Shown here in pieces: positions 33,524-48,381 of a stretch of DNA of 64,000 nucleotides. The notes under the pieces were generated by a model. The model saw nothing but the letters and a program-made list of their open reading frames with translations, was not told the origin of the DNA and made no database searches. The first letter of the stretch is position 1, and each line of letters begins with the position of its first letter. Made by a program: the position numbers and the translations under genes. The stretch comes from Achromobacter denitrificans NBRC 15125 (lineage in GTDB: Bacteria; Pseudomonadota; Gammaproteobacteria; Burkholderiales; Burkholderiaceae_B): the NCBI RefSeq assembly GCF_001571365.1, contig NZ_BCTQ01000012.1, positions 1 to 64,000 of the forward strand, read 5' to 3'.

Positions 33524-36500
33524 GTGGGGACGATACCGCAAGACAATTCTCCTGCCCACCGATCCGTGTCAGTTTCAAACAAGGCCCCCACACCGGGCCC
33601 GCAATCCGGGCCCGCCGCCCCCAATGGGGGCCGCTCGTCCTGGGGCGGCCCGGCAGCGAGAAAAGCGTGCTGTTGGCTATTCTGGGCCGTGCTGGCCATT
33701 TATGTCGTCGTGGCCGTCGGCGTGCTGGGCGTGCGGTACTGGGTGCTTCCCAGAATAGACCAATGGCGGCCCGAGATAGAAGCCTACGCCGGCCGCGCCC
33801 TGGGCTCGCGGGTCGAGATCGGCGCCATCCAGGCGAACTGGCGAGGCTTGAATCCCCGGCTGGACCTGTCCTCGGTCCAGGTCTACGACGACGAAGTGGC
33901 GCCGGTGCTGACTTTACCGTCCGTGTCCGCGGTGCTGGGCTGGCGCAGCATCCTGGCGCTGGCGCCGACGCTGGTGAGCCTGCAGGTCGAGCGGCCCGAA
34001 ATCACGTTGCGGCGCGACGCGTCCAATCACCTGTGGGTAGCGGGGCAGGACATCGATCTGAACGCCAGCGACCGCGAATCGGACCTGGACCATCCCGCCC
34101 TGCGCTGGCTTGCCGCGCAGCGGGAGCTGCGGATCGGCGACGCCACCATCCGCTGGCAGGATGAATTGCGCCAGGCGCCCGAATTGACGCTTTCCGGCGT
34201 CGACTTCCTGGCGCGCAATGGCGCGCTGTCGCACCGTTTCGTGGTCCGGGCGGCCGCCGGCGACGCGCTGGCGCGCAATGTCGAACTGCGCGGCGAATTC
34301 AACCGCAGTCTATTCGCCGTCAATGCCGCGAATCCCGGCAGCTGGAGCGGCCAGCTGTATGCCCAGGTGGACGATGCGGAACCGCAGGCCTGGGCGCCGT
34401 GGTTCGATCTCCCCCCGGTGGCGGGCCGCATCAGCACGCGCGCCTGGCTGCAACTGGAACGCGGCAAATTCACCGAGCTGACCGCGGACGCCGCGGTCCG
34501 GGGCGCGCGCTGGAGCGCCGCAGCGGACGGCCCCGGTTTCCAGGCCGGCTACGCGCAAGCCCGCATCCACGGCCTGCCCGGCGATTTCGTGCAGCTCGAC
34601 GGCGTGCCGCTGGCGCGCAGTCCGGGCGCCGCCGACGTGTCGGTCAGCGCAAAGGCCGAACGGCTGGCCGTGACGCTGCCGGGCGTGTTCGCGGACCCCA
34701 CGCTCAAGGCGCGCAATATCGCGCTGGACGCCAGCATCAAGGGGCCGGACGCGGAGCACTGGTTCGTGGACGTCGCCCAGCTGCAACTGACCAACGACGA
34801 CATCGACGCGCGCCTCCAGGGCCAGTGGCGGCGCGAAGGCAAGACGGCCGCGGGCAGCGTCGACATGCGCGGCACGATGGTGCGCGGCGCCATGCCCGCC
34901 ATTCACCGCTACCTGCCGCTGGAGGTCAACGCCGACGCGCGCGAATGGCTGGCGACCGGCCTGCCCGCCGGCGAAATGCAATCCGCCGCCATCACGCTCA
35001 AGGGCGACCTGGACGATTTCCCCTACGCCAACCCCGCCTCCCAGGGCGAATTCGTCATCGCGGGCGCCTTTGCCGGCGCCAAGGTCGACTACGCGCCGGC
35101 GCGCGCGCATCGCAAGGGCTGGCCGATGCTGGAGAACCTGTCCGGCAACTTCCGCATCGACAAGGTCAGCCTGGCGCTGGACAGCGCCGGCGGCGCGGTG
35201 GCCCATGTGGGATCGGGCCAGACCGTGACGCTGGGCGCGGTTTCCGCCACCATTCCCAACATGGAGGAGAACTCCGAGTTGCTGCTGACCGGCGACACCT
35301 CGGGGTCGGTGCCGGCCTACCTGGCGCTCGCGGCGAATTCGCCGTTGGGCGAACTGCTGGACGGCGCGCTGGAAGAAGCCCGCGGGACGGGCGACTGGCG
35401 GGTGGGGCTGAAGCTGAAGGTGCCGTTGCTGAACACCGACGACACGCAGGTCCAGGGGCGCATCCAGTTCGCGGACAACAGTTTCACGTTCATGCCGGAA
35501 ATGCCCCTGCTCAGCCAGATGCACGGGGACCTGGAATTTTCGGAGAAGGGCGTCGAGACCAAGGAAATCCGGGCCCAGTTCCTGGGCGGCCCCGCCCGGA
35601 TCTTCGGCCGGCTGACCCAGGGGTCGGACGCGCTGCGTTTCGACGGCACGCTGGCCGGCTCGTCCCTGACTCAGCTGAGCAATACGCCGTCGATGTCGCG
35701 CTTTTCGGGCAAGGCGGCCTACAAGGGCAAGGTGGGCTACCAGCGGGGTGGGGCGGTGGATATCTCAGTCGAATCCGACCTGGTGGGGATGGCGATCGAC
35801 ATGCCCGCCCCGGTGGGCAAGCCGGCCCAGTCGTCGCAACTGCTGAAAGTGCAATGGTCGCCCGCCCAGGATCGGGGCGCGCAGAACCGGCGCTGGCTCA
35901 CCGCCAGCCTGGGGGACGGAATCAACGCGCTGTTCGAGCGCGCGCCGTCCGAGGGCCTGCCGTCCTATTTCACGCGCGGCGCGCTGGGCATCGGCCGCCC
36001 GGCCAGCCTGCCGGAGCGGGGCCTGAGCCTGAACGCCAGCCTGCCGGAACTGGACATGGACGCGTGGGAAAAAGTGTCCGACGGCTTCAGTCCGGCCGCC
36101 GGCAAGGGCGGGGCGAAGGGCAAGACGGCCGCGCGGCCCATGCTGCCCGAACCCGAGCGCATCAGCCTGGCGGCCGAGGTGCTGCGCACCGGCGGCTATA
36201 CCCTGAACGACCTGACCCTCTACGCCACGCGGCCCGGGCCGGCGCAGTGGCGCGTGGACCTGCAGTCCCGCCAGGCCGCGGGCTCGCTGGAATGGCGCGA
36301 GGCCTCGGGGGCCATCGCCGGGCGGATCACGGCGCGCCTGAAACACCTGTCCCTGGGCGGCGAGGGCGACACCAACCAGGCGGACGAGGCCCTCTCGTCC
36401 GGCAACGATCTGTCGGACATCCCCGCGATAGACCTGCAGGCCAAGGAATTCCGGCTGTACGGCAAGAACCTGGGCGAATTGCAGGTGGTGGGCACCAACC

Positions 36501-37309
36501 TGGAGCGCGGCCGCCAATGGCGGCTGGACAAGCTTTCCATCGCCAACGAGGCGGCCTCCCTGAACGCCACCGGCAACTGGCGGCTGGAAGGCGCGGACCG
36601 GGGGCTCACGGTGGACGCGTCGGTGAAGTACGAGGACGTGGGCAAGTTCATGGACCGCATCGGCTTCGAGAAGGTGGTTTCCGGCGGGCAGGGCTCGATG
36701 ACGGGCAAGGCCACCTGGCGCAACCTCCCCTGGACGCACAAGATCGAAGACCTGACGGGCGAAGTCGACGTCAGCCTGGACAAGGGCCGCTTCATGCACG
36801 TGAACTCCCGCACCGCGCGGCTGCTGGAACTGCTGTCCCTGCAATCGCTGCAGCGGCTGGCGCGGCTGGACGTGAACCCGAGCAACCTGCTGCGAGACGG
36901 ATTCCCCTTCGATACCATCCGCGGCCGCGTGAACGTGGCGGGCGGCGTGGCGTCCACCGAAGGCTACAAGATCAATGGGCCCGTGGCCGCCATCGTGCTG
37001 GCGGGGGGCGTCAACATCATCCGCGAACGCTGGGACCTGAAGGCGGTGGTGATTCCCAACCTGGACGCCAGCGGCGCGGCCATGGTGACGGCGCTGGCCG
37101 TCAACCCGCTCATCGGCCTGGGCGCATTCGTGACGCAGTGGCTGCTGAAGCAGCCGCTGGCGCGCGCCATGACCATGGAATACGCCGTGACGGGCAGTTG
37201 GGACGATCCCAAGATCGAGCCGATCGACGCCGCGGGCAAGTCCGTGGCGGACAAGCAGACCAAGCGTCCCGAGACGCCGGGCCGGCTGGAGGACTTTCTG
37301 GGTAATTGA
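33524..37309 (+). CDS. YhdP-family AsmA-like phospholipid transport protein
   Basis: A 1261-residue envelope protein, almost the length of E. coli YhdP (1266), which with TamB and YdbH carries phospholipids to the outer membrane. One membrane anchor ([22 protein letters not shown], about residues 49-70) precedes a long repeat-rich beta region and the C-terminal AsmA-like segment ([41 protein letters not shown]). The start is uncertain: GTG at 33524 with CAGG upstream, or GTG at 33566; there is no ATG. Residues 24-46, before the anchor, are encoded by DNA resembling the GC-rich intergenic repeats of this genome. Confidence 0.88.
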   Translation: MGTIPQDNSPAHRSVSVSNKAPTPGPQSGPAAPNGGRSSWGGPAARKACCWLFWAVLAIYVVVAVGVLGVRYWVLPRIDQWRPEIEAYAGRALGSRVEIGAIQANWRGLNPRLDLSSVQVYDDEVAPVLTLPSVSAVLGWRSILALAPTLVSLQVERPEITLRRDASNHLWVAGQDIDLNASDRESDLDHPALRWLAAQRELRIGDATIRWQDELRQAPELTLSGVDFLARNGALSHRFVVRAAAGDALARNVELRGEFNRSLFAVNAANPGSWSGQLYAQVDDAEPQAWAPWFDLPPVAGRISTRAWLQLERGKFTELTADAAVRGARWSAAADGPGFQAGYAQARIHGLPGDFVQLDGVPLARSPGAADVSVSAKAERLAVTLPGVFADPTLKARNIALDASIKGPDAEHWFVDVAQLQLTNDDIDARLQGQWRREGKTAAGSVDMRGTMVRGAMPAIHRYLPLEVNADAREWLATGLPAGEMQSAAITLKGDLDDFPYANPASQGEFVIAGAFAGAKVDYAPARAHRKGWPMLENLSGNFRIDKVSLALDSAGGAVAHVGSGQTVTLGAVSATIPNMEENSELLLTGDTSGSVPAYLALAANSPLGELLDGALEEARGTGDWRVGLKLKVPLLNTDDTQVQGRIQFADNSFTFMPEMPLLSQMHGDLEFSEKGVETKEIRAQFLGGPARIFGRLTQGSDALRFDGTLAGSSLTQLSNTPSMSRFSGKAAYKGKVGYQRGGAVDISVESDLVGMAIDMPAPVGKPAQSSQLLKVQWSPAQDRGAQNRRWLTASLGDGINALFERAPSEGLPSYFTRGALGIGRPASLPERGLSLNASLPELDMDAWEKVSDGFSPAAGKGGAKGKTAARPMLPEPERISLAAEVLRTGGYTLNDLTLYATRPGPAQWRVDLQSRQAAGSLEWREASGAIAGRITARLKHLSLGGEGDTNQADEALSSGNDLSDIPAIDLQAKEFRLYGKNLGELQVVGTNLERGRQWRLDKLSIANEAASLNATGNWRLEGADRGLTVDASVKYEDVGKFMDRIGFEKVVSGGQGSMTGKATWRNLPWTHKIEDLTGEVDVSLDKGRFMHVNSRTARLLELLSLQSLQRLARLDVNPSNLLRDGFPFDTIRGRVNVAGGVASTEGYKINGPVAAIVLAGGVNIIRERWDLKAVVIPNLDASGAAMVTALAVNPLIGLGAFVTQWLLKQPLARAMTMEYAVTGSWDDPKIEPIDAAGKSVADKQTKRPETPGRLEDFLGN

Positions 37310-37315
37310 GCCGTC

Positions 37316-37439
37316 GGTTTAGTGCCGATCGCGGCAATAAAAACGGCCGCCCCAAGAGCCAGGCCGCGCGGATCCGGCTCCGCCGGTCCGCAGCGGCGCC
37401 CCCCCGGGGGGGGAAGCGCGCAGCGCTTCGGGGGGGGGA
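37316..37439. repeat. Palindromic GC-tract element between yhdP-like gene and rho
   Basis: This convergent gap contains GGCCGCCCCAAG (37345-37356, core shared with the repeats at 22.7 kb), then C7G8 (37399-37413), the dyad AAGCGC-GCA-GCGCTT (37414-37428) and a G9 run (37430-37438) abutting the rho stop codon. It probably folds into stable hairpins for both transcripts; there is no T tract for a classic terminator. Confidence 0.7.
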
Positions 37440-38699
37440 CTACTTCTTTTTCATCATGTCGAAGAATTCGGCATTGGTCTTGGTGGCGCGCATCTTGTCC
37501 AGGATGAACTCCATCGACTGGACTTCGTCCATGTCGTGGATGAACTTGCGGAGCACCCAGACCTTCTGCAGCAGGTCCGGAGCGATCAGCAGCTCTTCGC
37601 GGCGGGTGCCGGACTTGTTCAGGTTGATCGAGGGGTAGACGCGCTTTTCAGCCAGGCGGCGTTCGAGGTGGACTTCGGAGTTGCCGGTGCCCTTGAACTC
37701 TTCATAGATGACTTCGTCCATGCGGCTGCCGGTTTCGATCAGCGCCGTGCCCAGGATGGTCAGCGAACCGCCTTCCTCCAGGTTGCGGGCGGCGCCGAAG
37801 AAGCGCTTGGGGCGCTGCAGGGCGTTGGCGTCCACGCCGCCGGTAAGCACCTTGCCGGAGGCCGGCACCACGGTGTTGTAGGCGCGGGCCAGACGGGTGA
37901 TCGAGTCCAGCAGGATCACGACGTCCTTCTTCATTTCGACCAGGCGCTTGGCCTTCTCGATGACCATTTCCGCGACCTGCACGTGGCGGGTGGCGGGTTC
38001 GTCGAAGGTCGAGGCCACCACTTCGCCGCGCACGGTGCGCTGCATTTCGGTCACTTCCTCGGGGCGTTCGTCGACCAGCAGGACGATCATGACCGCGTCG
38101 GGGTAGTTGGTGGTGATGGCATGCGCGATGTGCTGCATCATCACCGTCTTGCCGGACTTGGGGCTGGCGACGATCAGGCCGCGCTGCCCCATGCCGATGG
38201 GGGCGAAGACGTCGAGAATCCGGCCGGTGAGGTTTTCCTCGCTCTTGATGTCGCGTTCCAGGCGGATCACGCGGTTCGGATGCAGCGGCGTCAGGTTTTC
38301 GAACATGATGCGATGCTTGATCGCTTCGGGCGCCACGCCGTTGACCTTGTCCACCTTCACCAGGGCGAAATAGCGCTCGCCGTCCTTGGGCGTGCGCACT
38401 TCGCCTTCGATCGAGTCGCCGGTATGCAGGTTGAAGCGGCGGATCTGCGACGGCGAGATGTAGATATCGTCCGTGCTGGCCAGGTACGAGGTCTCGGGCG
38501 AGCGCAGGAAGCCGAAGCCGTCGGGCAGGACTTCAAGCACGCCGTCGCCGAAAATCTGCTCGCCCTGCTTGGCGCGCCGTTTCATGATGGCGAACATCAG
38601 TTCCTGCTTGCGCAGGCGGTTGGCGTTCTCGATTTCCAGGCCGGCGGCCATTTCCAGCAGCTGCGAGACGTGCAGCGCCTTCAGTTCGTTGAGGTGCAT
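37440..38699 (-). CDS. rho: Transcription termination factor Rho
   Basis: A 419-residue hexameric RNA-dependent helicase, identical in length to E. coli Rho. The N-terminal domain starts [18 protein letters not shown]; the RNA-binding OSB fold has [32 protein letters not shown]; Walker A is [13 protein letters not shown], Walker [16 protein letters not shown]. The Q/R-loop regions ([36 protein letters not shown]) are complete. It is co-directional with trxA 117 bp upstream, the usual trxA-rho arrangement. Confidence 0.98.
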   Translation of the reverse strand: MHLNELKALHVSQLLEMAAGLEIENANRLRKQELMFAIMKRRAKQGEQIFGDGVLEVLPDGFGFLRSPETSYLASTDDIYISPSQIRRFNLHTGDSIEGEVRTPKDGERYFALVKVDKVNGVAPEAIKHRIMFENLTPLHPNRVIRLERDIKSEENLTGRILDVFAPIGMGQRGLIVASPKSGKTVMMQHIAHAITTNYPDAVMIVLLVDERPEEVTEMQRTVRGEVVASTFDEPATRHVQVAEMVIEKAKRLVEMKKDVVILLDSITRLARAYNTVVPASGKVLTGGVDANALQRPKRFFGAARNLEEGGSLTILGTALIETGSRMDEVIYEEFKGTGNSEVHLERRLAEKRVYPSINLNKSGTRREELLIAPDLLQKVWVLRKFIHDMDEVQSMEFILDKMRATKTNAEFFDMMKKK

Positions 38700-38816
38700 C
38701 GCGGTGAGTGGTGGGGGAAAAGTAAAGGAGGGTTCTGGCGGCGCGCCACGGACGGGCTCGCGCGGTATGGAATGAGCGCCGCCACCAGGGCGGCGCCTTC
38801 GTTCACAGCACGCAGT

Positions 38817-39143
38817 TTACAACGCGCCGTCCAGGAATGCGGTGAGTTGCGACTTCGACAGCGCGCCAACTTTGGTGGCGGCGGCTTGGCCGTCTTTAAA
38901 GAGCATAAGGGTGGGAATGCCACGGATGCCGTACTTGGCGGCGGTGCCCTGGTTTTCGTCCACGTTCAGCTTGGCGATCGTCAGGCGGCCGGCGTATTCG
39001 TTGGCGACCTCTTCCAGGATCGGGGCGATCATCTTGCAGGGGCCGCACCAGGCAGCCCAGTAGTCCACCAGCACCGGCTGGCCGGACTTCAACACATCGG
39101 CATCGAAGCTTGCGTCACTGACGTTCTTGATTTGGTCGCTCAT
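38817..39143 (-). CDS. trxA: Thioredoxin 1
   Basis: A 108-residue cytoplasmic thiol reductant with the active site WCGPC in [18 protein letters not shown] and the cis-Pro loop [14 protein letters not shown]. Length and sequence match classical thioredoxin. It receives electrons from thioredoxin reductase and supplies ribonucleotide reductase and others. Two 24-bp direct repeats lie 84-131 bp upstream, in the probable promoter zone shared with divergent parE. Confidence 0.97.
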   Translation of the reverse strand: MSDQIKNVSDASFDADVLKSGQPVLVDYWAAWCGPCKMIAPILEEVANEYAGRLTIAKLNVDENQGTAAKYGIRGIPTLMLFKDGQAAATKVGALSKSQLTAFLDGAL

Positions 39144-39226
39144 GATGGTGATTCTCGGTTCGGCAGCAAAGGGCGCGAAAAAAGGGACGCGCCTTGCCGT
39201 TGTTCTTGTTTGTGGAATGGACTAAA

Positions 39227-39274
39227 GCATACCACTGTCAATAACAACAGGCATACCACTGTTAATAACAACAG
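39227..39274 (-). repeat. Tandem 24-bp repeat upstream of trxA
   Basis: Two adjoining copies (39227-39250 and 39251-39274) of GCATACCACTGTYAATAACAACAG differ at one base. Read toward trxA, each contains AACAGTGGTATGC, or GACAGTGGTATGC in the proximal copy, which includes an extended -10-like TGGTATGCT/C. The rest of this 327-bp divergent gap (39144-39470) holds the parE-side elements described separately. Confidence 0.85.
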
Positions 39275-39425
39275 GTTTTGCCGGATTTGTGTAGCATGTT
39301 GCGGCGCAGTTGTTGCGATCCGGGCCATGCGGCCCCGATGCGCCGGCTGTGACTGTCATCATCCTACCGAATTCGGAGGTGGTCAGGTCGTGCGCATCCC
39401 ACCGGGAGCCGCGCAGAACCTGGGC

Positions 39426-39469
39426 TTATCCGTAAAATGTCGGTTTTTTTCCACAGATGTTGGGGATAA
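39426..39469 (+). promoter_or_regulatory. DnaA-box-like cluster before parE
   Basis: TTTTCCACA (39447-39455) matches the DnaA box consensus TTWTNCACA fully. TTATCCGTA (39426-39434) and, on the other strand, TTATCCCCA (39461-39469) are close variants. The last also overlaps the ribosome-binding GGGGATAAC of parE. Whether DnaA binds is untested. Confidence 0.4.
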
Positions 39470-39470
39470 C

Positions 39471-41431
<1,961 letters not shown>

Positions 41432-41432
<1 letters not shown>

Positions 41433-42055
41433 TGGCCGGCTCCGAGTCCGGGCAGGCCCGCATGGACGTCGACCTGACCGCCGACGACTACGCCGACTTC
41501 GCCGCCTACGTGTACAAGCGCCCGGAACTGCGCCGCCGCCGCTACCGCTCGCATCTGCGTTTCGCGATCTTCATGATCGTGGCCCTGCTGGCCTACCTGG
41601 TCTGGCAGACCTGGGACGGCCAGGGCCCGAATTGGGGCCATCTGCTGCCGGTGTATTTCCAGGGGCTGGCGGTGGGGCTGGGCATCCTCGGGGTGCTGGC
41701 GCTGGCCTACGAGTACGTGCTGCCGACGCTCGTGAAGAAGAACACGCGCCGCATGCTGGCCAGGCAGCCCGACGATCTATTCCTCGGGCGGCACCAGCTG
41801 GACTTCGGCCGGGAAGGCATCTCGGATTCCACCGCCTCCGCTTCGGGGCGCATGGACTGGGCCGACGTGCGCCGGGTCGAGGAAACCCCGGACCATCTCT
41901 ACGTCATTCTCGGCACCCTGCAGGGTGTGATCATCCCCAAGCGCGGACAGGACGCCGCCACGCTGGACGCCGTGCGCGGGCAACTGCGCGCGCATGTCGC
42001 CGACACGCAGCTGATGCCGTCCGCGCCCGCCGCTTCGACGAAATTGTCTACCTGA
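41432..42055 (+). CDS. YcxB-like membrane protein
   Basis: A 207-residue protein. Two membrane helices (about residues 42-60 and 73-95) are followed by a cytoplasmic beta-rich domain of the YcxB-like C-terminal type: [39 protein letters not shown], then VIIPKRG. Function of this family is unknown. It sits between parE and parC, overlapping parE by one base and preceding parC by seven, so it is translated with topoisomerase IV. A functional link is not established. Confidence 0.8.
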
Positions 42056-42062
42056 AACCATC

Positions 42063-44387
<2,325 letters not shown>

Positions 44388-44421
44388 CCCCGCGATGCGC
44401 GTCCAGCCGGAGGCCGGCGCG

Positions 44422-45612
44422 ATGGGAGATCCCGGGCGCCTGGCCCAGGTGGACGCGCTGCGCGGCTTCGCGCTGTTCGGCATCCTGGTGGTCAACATCG
44501 GGGTGTTCGCATCGCCGTTCTACGGCGCCGGCGTCCCCGACCCGGTGTATTCGCGGCCCGTGGACCTGGCCGTGGGCTGGCTGATCGCCTGGCTGTTCGA
44601 GACCAAGTTCTACCTGCTGTTCTCGTTCCTGTTCGGCTACAGCTTCACCTTGCAGATGGCGGCGGCCGAACGCGGCGGCGCCGCGTTCACGCCGCGTTTC
44701 CTGCGCCGGCTGGCGGGGCTGGCGGTGCTGGGAGGCGCGCACGCGGTGCTGTTCTACCAGGGCGACATCCTGGTCACCTACGCGTTGCTGGGCCTGGGGC
44801 TGCTGCTGTGCCGGCGCATGGATCCGCGGCGCGCGCTGCGCGTCTCGCTGTGGCTCATCGTGCTGGCCGCCACGCTGTGGGCCGTGCTGGGCGGGCTGGC
44901 GTTCCTGGATCCGCTGCCGGCCGATTACGCGGCCCAGTACCATGCGGACGCGCTATCGGCCATCGAGGCCTACCGCGGCACCATCGGCACCACCATCGCC
45001 CAGCACGTCAAGGAGCTGACCGAGGCCGTCTGGTTCACGGTGCTGTTGGTGCAGGGGCCGTTCGTCTTCGCCATGTTCCTGGCCGGCCTGGCGCTGGGCC
45101 GCCGCCAGGCGCTTGCCGATCCCTGGCGCCAGCCGCGCGCGCTGGGCCTGCTGTGCGCGCTGGGGCTGCTGCCGGGCTTGGCCGGCTCGGCGGTCTATGC
45201 CACTACCGGGCTGCCTTCGGCCGGCTCGGCCTGGGAGTTGCCGGGGTTGGCGGCCGATCTGCTGACCGCGCCGCTGCTCAGCATGTCGTACGCGGCGGCC
45301 TTCCTCCTGGCGCTGCGCACCCGGCCGGGCGCGCGGCTCGGCGCCTGGCTCGCGCCGGCGGGCCGCATGGCGCTGACCAACTACCTGATGCAGTCCGTGG
45401 TCTGCGCCTTTCTCTTCACCGCCTGGGGCCTGCGGCTGTTCGCCACGGTGTCGCCCCTGGCGTGCTTCGTCATCGCGGTGGCCATTTTCGCGGCCCAGCT
45501 GCCGCTGTCCGCCTGGTGGCTGCGGCGGCACGCCTATGGGCCGGTGGAGTGGTTCCTGCGCGCGCTCACCCTCGGCGCATGGCCGGCCTGGCGGCGCGCG
45601 CAACCGGACTGA
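44422..45612 (+). CDS. DUF418 (YeiB-like) membrane protein
   Basis: A 396-residue inner-membrane protein with about nine or ten helices. The N-terminal VDALRGFALFGILVVNI and the C-terminal APAGRMALTNYLMQSVVCAFLFTAWG followed by WLRRHAYGPVEWFLRALT are hallmarks of the DUF418/YeiB family, distantly like acyltransferase membrane domains. Function unknown. I chose the ATG at 44422 because GGAGG lies seven bases upstream; an ATG at 44395, just after parC, would add nine residues. Convergent with the TRAP permease gene. Confidence 0.85.
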   Translation: MGDPGRLAQVDALRGFALFGILVVNIGVFASPFYGAGVPDPVYSRPVDLAVGWLIAWLFETKFYLLFSFLFGYSFTLQMAAAERGGAAFTPRFLRRLAGLAVLGGAHAVLFYQGDILVTYALLGLGLLLCRRMDPRRALRVSLWLIVLAATLWAVLGGLAFLDPLPADYAAQYHADALSAIEAYRGTIGTTIAQHVKELTEAVWFTVLLVQGPFVFAMFLAGLALGRRQALADPWRQPRALGLLCALGLLPGLAGSAVYATTGLPSAGSAWELPGLAADLLTAPLLSMSYAAAFLLALRTRPGARLGAWLAPAGRMALTNYLMQSVVCAFLFTAWGLRLFATVSPLACFVIAVAIFAAQLPLSAWWLRRHAYGPVEWFLRALTLGAWPAWRRAQPD

Positions 45613-45621
45613 TCGGCCGGA

Positions 45622-48240
45622 TCAGGCAGGATTCGCGCGCAGCCGGCCGGCCGGCGCGCCGCCGTCGCGCCGGCCCTGGCGCACCCAGATGCCCGCCAGC
45701 AACAGCAGCGCGGGCAGGTAGACCCAGAAGTCGGACCAACGATGCGGGTTCGGCATTTTCACTTCCACCACGTCCCAGCCCTGTTCCCAGCCGGCGCGCT
45801 GCGCGCGGCTGCCGAAGCGCAGGCCGCCGATCTGCGTCTGGTCGCCCAGGCTCATCAGCGTCAGCCCCGCTTCGGCCATGCGCTTGCGGCCCGCGTCCGG
45901 CGCGTCGGCGCCGGAGGCCAGTTCGGGCAGGGCGACGGCAACGGTCTTGGTCAGTTCGTCGCCTTCCAGGTTGATGCCGCGCAGCACCACGGTCAGGCGG
46001 CCGTTGTCCGGCAGCGCGGCCGCGATGGCCTGCATGTCGGCGGCCGGACGGCTTTCGTGGCGCGGCGCGAAATGGTCCATGAACCAGTCCGGGCGGAACA
46101 GCATGAAGGTCACCAGCAGCAGGACTCCGACTTCGAGCAGCGTGCAGCGCGTGCGGAACCAGCGCATGGTGGCCGCGGCGAAGGTCAGCGAAGCCAGGGT
46201 GGCGCCCGCTACCACCAGCGCCAGTTCCCAGCCGTAGCTGACGTCGATCAGCAGCAGCATGGGGTTGAACACGAACATGAACGGCAGGATGGCCGTGCGC
46301 GCCGCGTAGGTGACGCCCTGGATGCCGGTCTTGATCGGATCCTCGCCCGAGATCGCGGCGGCCGCGAACGTGGCCAGGCCGACCGGCGGCGTGATGTCGG
46401 CCATGATGCCGTAATAGAACACGAACATATGCACGGCGATCAGGGGGATGACCAGCCCGTTCTGCGCGCCCAGTTCCACCACCACCGGCGCCATCAGCGT
46501 GGCCATCAGGATGTAGTTGGCCGTCGTGGGCATGCCCAGCCCCAGGATCAGGCACACCACCGCCGTGAAGATCAGCATGAGCAGCACGTTGCCCATCGAC
46601 ACCAGCTCGACGAAGGCCGTCATGCGCAGGCCCAGGCCGGTCAGGGTGATGGCGCCGACGATCAGCCCCGCGGTGCCGCAGGCGATGGCGATGCCTATCA
46701 TGTTGCGGGCGCCTTCTTCCAGGCCGCCGACGGCGTCGCGCCATCCCTGGCGCCAGGCCGGCCCCGCCGGCTGCTTGCGGAACCAGGCGATCAGCGGGCG
46801 CTGCGTCACCATCTGGAACAGCATCGCCATCGCCGCCCAGAACGCGGACAGGCCCGCCGACAGCTCTTCCACGCTCAGGCACCACACGAGGATGCCGATC
46901 GGGATCAGGAAGTACAGGCCGGCGCGCACGGTGGGCCAGGGCTGCGGCCGCACCGGATGGTTGATGTCGATGTCCTGCGGCAGGTCGGGGTGGCGGGCCG
47001 CGATGCGCAGCAGCCACAGGTAGAGCGCGGCCAGGATGGCCAGCAGCAGCCAGGTGGCCGCGGCGCCCGCCACCGCCTGTATGCCGGTGCCGATGTAGTA
47101 CACGGCGCCCATCACCACCAGCGTGCCGCTGATGCCCATGCCCCATCCCGCCAGCTTCTGCAGCGGCGTGCGCGCGGGCCCGGAGGCCATCATGGGCTGG
47201 ATCCCCAGCTTCAGGGCCTCCAGGTGGACGATGTAGAAGAGGGCGATGTAGGAGATCGCGGCCGGCAGGATCGCGTGGCGGATGATGTCGGTATAGGGGA
47301 TGCCGACGTATTCGATCATCAGGAACGCGGCCGCGCCCATCACCGGCGGCATGATCTGGCCGTTGACCGAGGACGCGGTTTCGATCGCCCCGGCGCGCAC
47401 GCCGCCGTAGCCGGCCTTCTTCATCAGGGGTATCGTGAAGATCCCGCCGGTCACCACGTTGGCCACCGACGAGGCCGATACCAGGCCGTTGACGGCGGAA
47501 GACACCACGGCCACCTTGGCCGGGCCGCCCCGCAGGTGCCCCAGCAGCGCGAACGACACCTGCATCATGTAGTTGCCGGCGCCGCACTTGTCCAGCATGG
47601 AGCCCAGCAGCACGAAGATGAAAATGTAGGACACCGACACGCCCAGCGCCACGCCGTAGACGCCTTCGGTGGTGAGCCACATGTGGGACATCAGGCGTTC
47701 CAGCGACGCGCCCCGGTGGGCCAGCACGTCGGGCAGCCAGGGGCCGGCCAGCGCGTAGGCGACGAACACCAGGCCCAACACCGTCATGGGCAGGCCCAGC
47801 GCGCGGCGCGTCACTTCCAGCAGCAGCGCCAGCCCGATGGCGGCGGTGGCCACGTCCATGGGGGTGGGCTGCCCCGGCCGGCCGGCCAGTTCGTTGTAGA
47901 ACACATAGAGATAGCTTCCGCAGAAGCCGGCCATCAACGCCAGCGCCCAGTCGTACCAGGGCATGCGATCGCGCGCGGACCGCTTGCTGGCCGGATAGGC
48001 CAGGTAGCCCAGGAACATGGCGATGCCCAGGTGCAGGGCGCGCGCCTCGGTGTCGTTGAAAATGCCCCAGTTCAGCGAGAACGGCAGCGGCGACGCGTAC
48101 CAGAGCTGGAAGAGGGACCAGATCAGCGCGCCCGCGGCCAGCGTCGCGCCCGCGACGCCGCGCACGTTGCGGCCTCCGCGGTCGGCATCGGCGACCAGCT
48201 GTTCCAGGTCCGGGGCCGGCGATTGCGGCTCTTTTGTCAT
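45622..48240 (-). CDS. Fused TRAP transporter permease (DctQM type)
   Basis: An 872-residue inner-membrane protein joining the small (4-helix) and large (12-helix) TRAP subunits, the form that pairs with TAXI-type binding proteins. The large part shows GAGNYMMQVSFALLGHLRGGPAKVAVVSSAVNGLVSASSVANVVTGGIFTIPLMKKAGY and GLGMPTTANYILMATLMAPV, diagnostic of TRAP DctM. A periplasmic C-terminal region (about residues 730-830) with a final anchor LPALLLLAGIWV is an addition. The ATG at 48240 has AGGGGA before it; an ATG 27 bases upstream is less likely. It works with the TAXI receptor 141 bp upstream. Confidence 0.92.
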   Translation of the reverse strand: MTKEPQSPAPDLEQLVADADRGGRNVRGVAGATLAAGALIWSLFQLWYASPLPFSLNWGIFNDTEARALHLGIAMFLGYLAYPASKRSARDRMPWYDWALALMAGFCGSYLYVFYNELAGRPGQPTPMDVATAAIGLALLLEVTRRALGLPMTVLGLVFVAYALAGPWLPDVLAHRGASLERLMSHMWLTTEGVYGVALGVSVSYIFIFVLLGSMLDKCGAGNYMMQVSFALLGHLRGGPAKVAVVSSAVNGLVSASSVANVVTGGIFTIPLMKKAGYGGVRAGAIETASSVNGQIMPPVMGAAAFLMIEYVGIPYTDIIRHAILPAAISYIALFYIVHLEALKLGIQPMMASGPARTPLQKLAGWGMGISGTLVVMGAVYYIGTGIQAVAGAAATWLLLAILAALYLWLLRIAARHPDLPQDIDINHPVRPQPWPTVRAGLYFLIPIGILVWCLSVEELSAGLSAFWAAMAMLFQMVTQRPLIAWFRKQPAGPAWRQGWRDAVGGLEEGARNMIGIAIACGTAGLIVGAITLTGLGLRMTAFVELVSMGNVLLMLIFTAVVCLILGLGMPTTANYILMATLMAPVVVELGAQNGLVIPLIAVHMFVFYYGIMADITPPVGLATFAAAAISGEDPIKTGIQGVTYAARTAILPFMFVFNPMLLLIDVSYGWELALVVAGATLASLTFAAATMRWFRTRCTLLEVGVLLLVTFMLFRPDWFMDHFAPRHESRPAADMQAIAAALPDNGRLTVVLRGINLEGDELTKTVAVALPELASGADAPDAGRKRMAEAGLTLMSLGDQTQIGGLRFGSRAQRAGWEQGWDVVEVKMPNPHRWSDFWVYLPALLLLAGIWVRQGRRDGGAPAGRLRANPA

Positions 48241-48258
48241 GAATTTCCCCTGCATGGT

Positions 48259-48313
48259 GCGCGCCACGGAAAGGCGCGCGTTGTGTCCTTGCGCGCGGCT
48301 GCGGCGCGCAAGG
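48259..48313 (-). repeat. Two hairpins between TAXI receptor and permease genes
   Basis: GCGCGCC-ACGGAAA-GGCGCGC (48259-48279) and CCTTGCGCGC-N7-GCGCGCAAGG (48287-48313) form stems of 7 and 10 bp with no T tract. They lie in the 141-bp gap between the binding protein and permease genes. Such structures often stabilise the upstream message so that more binding protein than permease is made. Confidence 0.6.
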
Positions 48314-48381
48314 GGCGGCAGCCGCCGGGACCGCGCGCGGGGCGGGTCCGTCGGGCATGCCGGACTGGCGGTACCGCGGCC

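Noticed and set aside
39227-39274. CRISPR-like repeat
   Set aside because: Only two directly adjoining copies with no spacers and no cas genes.
37536-39470. Open frame running through rho and trxA into parE, as if ParE had a 645-residue extension
   Set aside because: The part before 39471 is antisense to rho and trxA and has no protein-like pattern; ParE homology begins at the TTG.
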